A model generated the notes under the pieces. It was not told the origin of the DNA. It was given only the letters and a program-made list of their open reading frames with translations, and did not search any database. The position numbers and the translations under genes are program-made. From an uncultured Clostridium sp. (lineage in GTDB: Bacteria; Bacillota; Clostridia; Clostridiales; Clostridiaceae): a stretch of 17,134 nt of DNA. The first letter of the stretch is position 1. Each line of letters starts with the position of its first letter. Positions 13,759 to 17,134 of this stretch are shown here, one piece after another. The stretch is from NCBI GenBank assembly GCA_900543325.1, contig UQQU01000067.1, positions 1 through 17,134 of the forward strand. Reading direction: 5' to 3'.

Positions 13759-15723
13759 TTATTCTTTTTTATTAATATCAGAAAACTCCATTTCAAACAT
13801 ATATTTTAAAGATGAATCCCCTATTAAATTTTCTTCCTCTTCATCTGCTACAGTTCTTATTGGTAATGTAATTATAAATGTAGTTCCCTCATTAAGCTTA
13901 CTCTTTACATCTATATTTCCATTATGTAAATCTATTAACCCTTTTACAATAAATAGCCCTAAACCACTTCCCTCATTTTGTCTATTAAGGCCTCCATTAA
14001 AATCTGCTCTTTTGAACTTTTCAAAAACATGTTCTTTCATTTCCTCTTTCATTCCAATACCATCATCACTAATTTCTATAACAACATTATTAGTCTCTCT
14101 CTTTACTAAAACCATTATATTTCCACCATCATTCGTAAACTTTATAGCATTAGATAATAAGTTTAATATAACTCTTTCTATCTTTAACTTATCTATAACT
14201 GTAATTATTTCTTCTTCTTCAGTATCGAAAATTACATTTAAATGATATTCTTTAGCTAAATCTATAATAGTTAATGTTATATCTTCAATTACCTCTACTA
14301 TGTTTTCATTTTTTAAATTAGTATCCATATATCCCATTTCTAATTTATTAACATCAATTAAATTATTAATATATCTACGTAATCTATTAGAATTTTTTAT
14401 TATATAATTTAGCCTTTTTTCAAAAAATTCTTTATCAAAATCTCCCTCTTCTGATTTAATCCTCAATAAATTACTTGCATTTATTATTATATTTAATGGC
14501 GTTCTAAGTTCATGGGATATTGTAACAATAAAATCAGTTTTTATTTTCTCTCTTTCAATAGATTCTATTAATAACAATTTATTTTCTCTAGCCGTTTTTG
14601 TGTTTTTAATAGATAAATAAATTAAACCAACTATACCTAATATACCTAATGAAACTAATGTCCAGACTATTACACGTAAATATTTAGGAAGTAATAGATC
14701 AAACATATTTTTATTAATAAACTTACTATTTTGTGGTAATCTTAAAGGATTAATATCATATTCTAAAATAGCATCATAATTAAAAATTGGTATACTAAAT
14801 GTATTACGTACAGGTACTATATTATAGGCGGAGCTTTCTTCTACAATATTATTTAAAAGTGTATATGTTACTTCCCCTAACCTATAACCATCATTAACTA
14901 TTCCCCCTACTGCTCCAGCATAAACATATTCTTCTAATTTCGTATAAATAGGAGCCTTAGTTACTTCTTTAATTCCATTTATAACATCCTCTGGTTGAAC
15001 TAGATCTGTTTTATTGGAATCTTTAAATGTCCCGCATAAATATATCGCACAACGTTTATCTTCTATTTCCTTACATTTCTCTTTAACATCTTTAAAATGT
15101 GTTTCTTGAATAATATGATAATTAAATGGCTTTTCTGATTTATCAATAATTTTTGAAAACTCTTCCTTAATAGTATTACAATAAATACTATTATCTAAAA
15201 TTAAATATATATCTGAAACCTCTTTACTAGCCTCTAAAATTGTATTTACTATAGGTAAATTATATTGATACTCTAATATTCCAGTAATATATTCACTTTC
15301 ATCTTTGGTTAAAAATATAGTTTCATTTATCCCTACATAAATAACTTTTTTCTTATAAATAAATAAATTCTCATTAAATAAATTTTTTCTAACTAATTGA
15401 AAAGCTTCATCATCTAAAGTAATTATATATTCAATATTTGAATCCTTATATTTAACATTTAAAAAGTTAATAAAGCCCTCATCATATTCTTTAGATTCTA
15501 AAACTTTACTATCTAAAAATTCAGTTTTCGCTATATACCTATCATTACTGTTCTCAAATCCCTGTAATATAGAACTTTCCCACTTATTAGCCGGAGAATA
15601 TGATCCTATTATAAGAACTTTCTTTCCCCCACTTACATCGTCGCAATAACACTTACTATAATCCATACCTATAAAAACATATAAAATCGTAATTAAAAAA
15701 ACTAAAACACTTTTTTTATTCAT
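13759..15723 (-). CDS. Sensor histidine kinase with ABC-binding-protein-like sensor, orphan
   Basis: The protein is a membrane two-component kinase (654 residues). A signal peptide or anchor (about 1-20) is followed by an extracytoplasmic region (about 35-315). Its 'KVLIIGSYSPANKWESSILQGFE' opening and alternating strands and helices resemble type 1 periplasmic binding proteins of the ABC substrate-binding family. A membrane helix spans about 348-371. The HisKA box SHELRTPLN has the phospho-accepting H404. The ATPase part has an N-box (NLLSNAIKFT, 521-530), DDGIGM (543-548) and GSGLGL (585-590), so it looks active. No response regulator lies nearby. The ATG at 15723 has AGGAG upstream and a TTGTAA-17-TAATAT promoter. 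The ligand is unknown. In clostridia, orphan kinases can act on Spo0A, but nothing in the sequence proves that here. Confidence 0.92.
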   Translation of the reverse strand: MNKKSVLVFLITILYVFIGMDYSKCYCDDVSGGKKVLIIGSYSPANKWESSILQGFENSNDRYIAKTEFLDSKVLESKEYDEGFINFLNVKYKDSNIEYIITLDDEAFQLVRKNLFNENLFIYKKKVIYVGINETIFLTKDESEYITGILEYQYNLPIVNTILEASKEVSDIYLILDNSIYCNTIKEEFSKIIDKSEKPFNYHIIQETHFKDVKEKCKEIEDKRCAIYLCGTFKDSNKTDLVQPEDVINGIKEVTKAPIYTKLEEYVYAGAVGGIVNDGYRLGEVTYTLLNNIVEESSAYNIVPVRNTFSIPIFNYDAILEYDINPLRLPQNSKFINKNMFDLLLPKYLRVIVWTLVSLGILGIVGLIYLSIKNTKTARENKLLLIESIEREKIKTDFIVTISHELRTPLNIIINASNLLRIKSEEGDFDKEFFEKRLNYIIKNSNRLRRYINNLIDVNKLEMGYMDTNLKNENIVEVIEDITLTIIDLAKEYHLNVIFDTEEEEIITVIDKLKIERVILNLLSNAIKFTNDGGNIMVLVKRETNNVVIEISDDGIGMKEEMKEHVFEKFKRADFNGGLNRQNEGSGLGLFIVKGLIDLHNGNIDVKSKLNEGTTFIITLPIRTVADEEEENLIGDSSLKYMFEMEFSDINKKE

Positions 15724-15778
15724 ATGGTTTTCTCCTACCTTTTAACATCTCTTTATATATTGTGTATTTATTAAAAAA

Positions 15779-15807
15779 ATATTAAATTTTACTAATGTTC
15801 TTTACAA
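15779..15807 (-). promoter_or_regulatory. Probable promoter of the histidine kinase gene
   Basis: TTGTAA (15807-15802), a 17-base spacer and TAATAT (15784-15779) lie on the minus strand. It directly follows the terminator of the PHP gene, so the kinase should have its own transcript. Confidence 0.5.
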
Positions 15808-15848
15808 AAAAAAGATAGAATATTAATTTCAAAATCAACATTCTATCT
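15806..15848 (-). terminator. Terminator after the PHP-domain gene
   Basis: AGATAGAAT / ATTCTATCT, with extra inner pairing, is followed by eight T on the minus strand, about 15 bases after the stop codon. Confidence 0.85.
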
Positions 15849-15864
15849 TCAACTTATTTATTAA

Positions 15865-16701
15865 TTAAAGTAATTTTTCAATATTTAATAAACTGCTATC
15901 CTTATTAATTGCACCTATATAATACTCTACGCCCTTACTTACAGCACCAAAATCACCATGTCCATCAGAGCCTGCTGTTATTATCATGTTATTTTCTTTA
16001 CAGAATTCTAAACATGTTTCTGTCATTAAATCACTATTTGCAGGGTAATAACATTCAACTCCATCAACACCTAATTCTTTTAGGATTTCAAGTTTTTCTA
16101 TTATTTCCTCTTTAGTTTTATCTTTATAATAATTACAAGGATGTGCTAATACTACATATCCTCCAGCCTCATGAGTAATATCACAAACTTCTTTTACACT
16201 CGGAAAATCAAACTTTTCATGTCCACACTCATATTTTCCATAAAACTTCATTCCATCAAAAAGGCCTTCTGTAATATCTTTATCAAATAAATAATGTATT
16301 CCCTTCCATCCACCTTTTCTTCTATCATATTCATAAGAATTATAATCTTCTAAAGATATATTTTCATAATCTTTTTCCATTCTTCTTATAAGCTCTACAC
16401 TTGTTTCTAATAAATTTTCTTTAGCTTTGTTTACTAACTTAAAGAAATTCTCATTATCATTAAACTTATATGCTAATAGATGCACTAAGTGTCCCTCAAA
16501 TATTGAATCTATTTCAACTCCTCTTATTAGAGTGATGCCTTCTTTCTCAGCTTCGATTTTTACTTCTTCATATGAATCTAAAACATCATGATCTGTAATT
16601 GAAATAATACCTACATTTTTATTTTTAGCATCCTTTACTATTTCTTGTGGTGACATTGTTCCATCAGAATAATAACTATGTATATGTAAATCTGTTAACA
16701 T
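15865..16701 (-). CDS. PHP-domain phosphoesterase (TrpH/YciV-like)
   Basis: The 278-residue protein belongs to the PHP metal-dependent phosphoesterase superfamily. Relatives remove phosphate from nucleoside 3',5'-bisphosphates or trim RNA 5' ends, so a nucleotide or RNA substrate is likely. The metal-binding pattern is complete: LHIHSYYSD (H6, H8, D13), TDHD (D37, H38), GVEID (E63), H74, AHP (H187) and GSDGHG (D246, H248). The start at ATG 16701 is chosen because AAGGAGG lies just upstream and the metal motif normally begins within the first residues. The open frame extends a further 55 codons upstream with a lysine/isoleucine-rich, AT-driven sequence that is not part of the family. Confidence 0.9.
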   Translation of the reverse strand: MLTDLHIHSYYSDGTMSPQEIVKDAKNKNVGIISITDHDVLDSYEEVKIEAEKEGITLIRGVEIDSIFEGHLVHLLAYKFNDNENFFKLVNKAKENLLETSVELIRRMEKDYENISLEDYNSYEYDRRKGGWKGIHYLFDKDITEGLFDGMKFYGKYECGHEKFDFPSVKEVCDITHEAGGYVVLAHPCNYYKDKTKEEIIEKLEILKELGVDGVECYYPANSDLMTETCLEFCKENNMIITAGSDGHGDFGAVSKGVEYYIGAINKDSSLLNIEKLL

Positions 16702-16783
16702 ATTTTCCTCCTTAGTTTTAAAAATATTTATTAAATAAATTTTTAAATTTAAACTAATAATCTTAATATAAGTTTTAATTATT

Positions 16784-16812
16784 TTAATATACCTACTTAG
16801 CAATTTAATCAA
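16784..16812 (-). promoter_or_regulatory. Possible promoter of the PHP-domain gene
   Basis: TTGATT (16812-16807), a 17-base spacer and TATTAA (16789-16784) are on the minus strand. The region is over 80% AT, so this is a weak call. The rest of the spacer up to 16961 shows nothing else recognisable. Confidence 0.3.
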
Positions 16813-16961
16813 TTTAAACCGCATATTTTCTCTTATAAAAAGGTACTTATCTAATAATATTATCATATCATATTTTTTAATTTATTTTCATTTTATAATA
16901 AATATCATAATTAAAATAAATTATCTTTTCTAGGCTTAAAGTTAATTTACTTATTTTTTTG

Positions 16962-16990
16962 TTTTCATTCTTATTATTTTAAGGTATAAT
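16962..16990 (+). promoter_or_regulatory. Promoter of the aldolase gene
   Basis: TTTTCA (16962-16967), a 17-base spacer and TATAAT (16985-16990) lie on the plus strand. Transcription would begin near 16997. A second TATAAT at 17062-17067 has no good -35. Confidence 0.6.
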
Positions 16991-16998
16991 AACCAATG

Positions 16999-17061
16999 GA
17001 GAATAAATTGATATACATAATTGTTAATTTTATAACATTAAGTAAGACTTAACGAATTCTC
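16999..17061 (+). promoter_or_regulatory. Folded 5' leader of the aldolase mRNA
   Basis: GAGAAT (16999-17004) can pair with ATTCTC (17056-17061). They enclose two small hairpins: GTTA/TAAC (17023-17036) and TTAAGT-AAG-ACTTAA (17038-17052). The outer helix would begin at the very 5' end of the mRNA. It matches no riboswitch I recognise and may simply protect the transcript end. Confidence 0.35.
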
Positions 17062-17093
17062 TATAATATTTTAAAATGTACGGAGGTATTGCC

Positions 17094-17134
17094 ATGTTAG
17101 TTTCAGCTAAAGAAATGTTAAACAAAGCAAGAGA
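17094..17134 (+). CDS. fba: Probable class II fructose-bisphosphate aldolase, partial (5' end)
   Basis: ATG at 17094 has CGGAGG seven bases upstream and opens a frame to the window edge. The visible residues are MLVSAKEMLNKAR. This matches the usual N-terminus of class II aldolases (M-L-V-x-x-K-E-M-L-x-K-A), zinc enzymes that interconvert fructose 1,6-bisphosphate and two triose phosphates in glycolysis. Only 13 complete codons are present, so the call rests on that short match, together with the strong promoter and ribosome binding site that suit a highly expressed gene. Confidence 0.7.
   Translation, partial: MLVSAKEMLNKAR

Noticed and set aside
13614..14245. Open frames crossing tRNA-Leu and the end of the kinase gene
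   Set aside because: They read through a structured tRNA and its terminator or are antisense to the kinase. No ribosome binding site was seen.
16702..16866. N-terminal 55-codon extension of the PHP-domain protein
   Set aside because: It is a lysine/isoleucine-rich product of AT-rich spacer, with no ribosome binding site at 16866. AAGGAGG marks the start at 16701.

Overview
The window is AT-rich and shows a spore-forming, low-GC Firmicute, most likely a Clostridium. The supporting signs are a prkA-yhbH-spoVR sporulation/stress operon, rubrerythrin, a T-box leader, strong AGGAGG ribosome binding sites and A/T-ending codons. This is inferred from gene content; no database search was possible. 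It reads as ordinary chromosomal backbone: no transposase, integrase, phage gene or CRISPR array was seen.

Region by region. (1) 1-1526, minus strand: a T-box-controlled cysteine synthase gene (cysK) followed by the start of a small, possibly HPr-like gene that runs off the window. (2) 1545-3036, minus strand: a soluble MgtE_N/CBS protein behind a long structured leader, which holds a possible 24-codon upstream ORF and two mutually exclusive hairpins around the ribosome binding site. (3) 3068-5416: a seven-helix membrane protein and a diacylglycerol-kinase-family lipid kinase on the minus strand, divergent from phosphatidylserine synthase (pssA) on the plus strand. This is a small phospholipid module. 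(4) 5470-6913, minus strand: rubrerythrin and two unrecognised genes in one apparent operon. (5) 7033-11506, minus strand: prkA, yhbH and spoVR, tightly packed and probably translationally coupled. (6) 11750-13504, minus strand: recQ. (7) 13637-13723, plus strand: tRNA-Leu(UAA) with its own promoter and terminator. (8) 13759-16701, minus strand: an orphan sensor histidine kinase with an extracytoplasmic ABC-binding-protein-like sensor, and a PHP-domain phosphoesterase. (9) 16962-17134, plus strand: promoter, folded leader and first 13 complete codons of a probable class II fructose-bisphosphate aldolase gene.

How the genes work together: PssA makes phosphatidylserine from CDP-diacylglycerol, and the divergent lipid kinase probably returns diacylglycerol to the phosphatidate pool. 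PrkA, YhbH and SpoVR form a recurrent three-gene set in spore formers and enterobacteria. CysK expression is predicted to rise when tRNA-Cys is uncharged. The most interesting candidate for new biology is the leader of the MgtE_N/CBS gene, whose complementary segments could act as a switch controlled by the upstream ORF or by a ligand. It matched none of the riboswitch classes I could recall.
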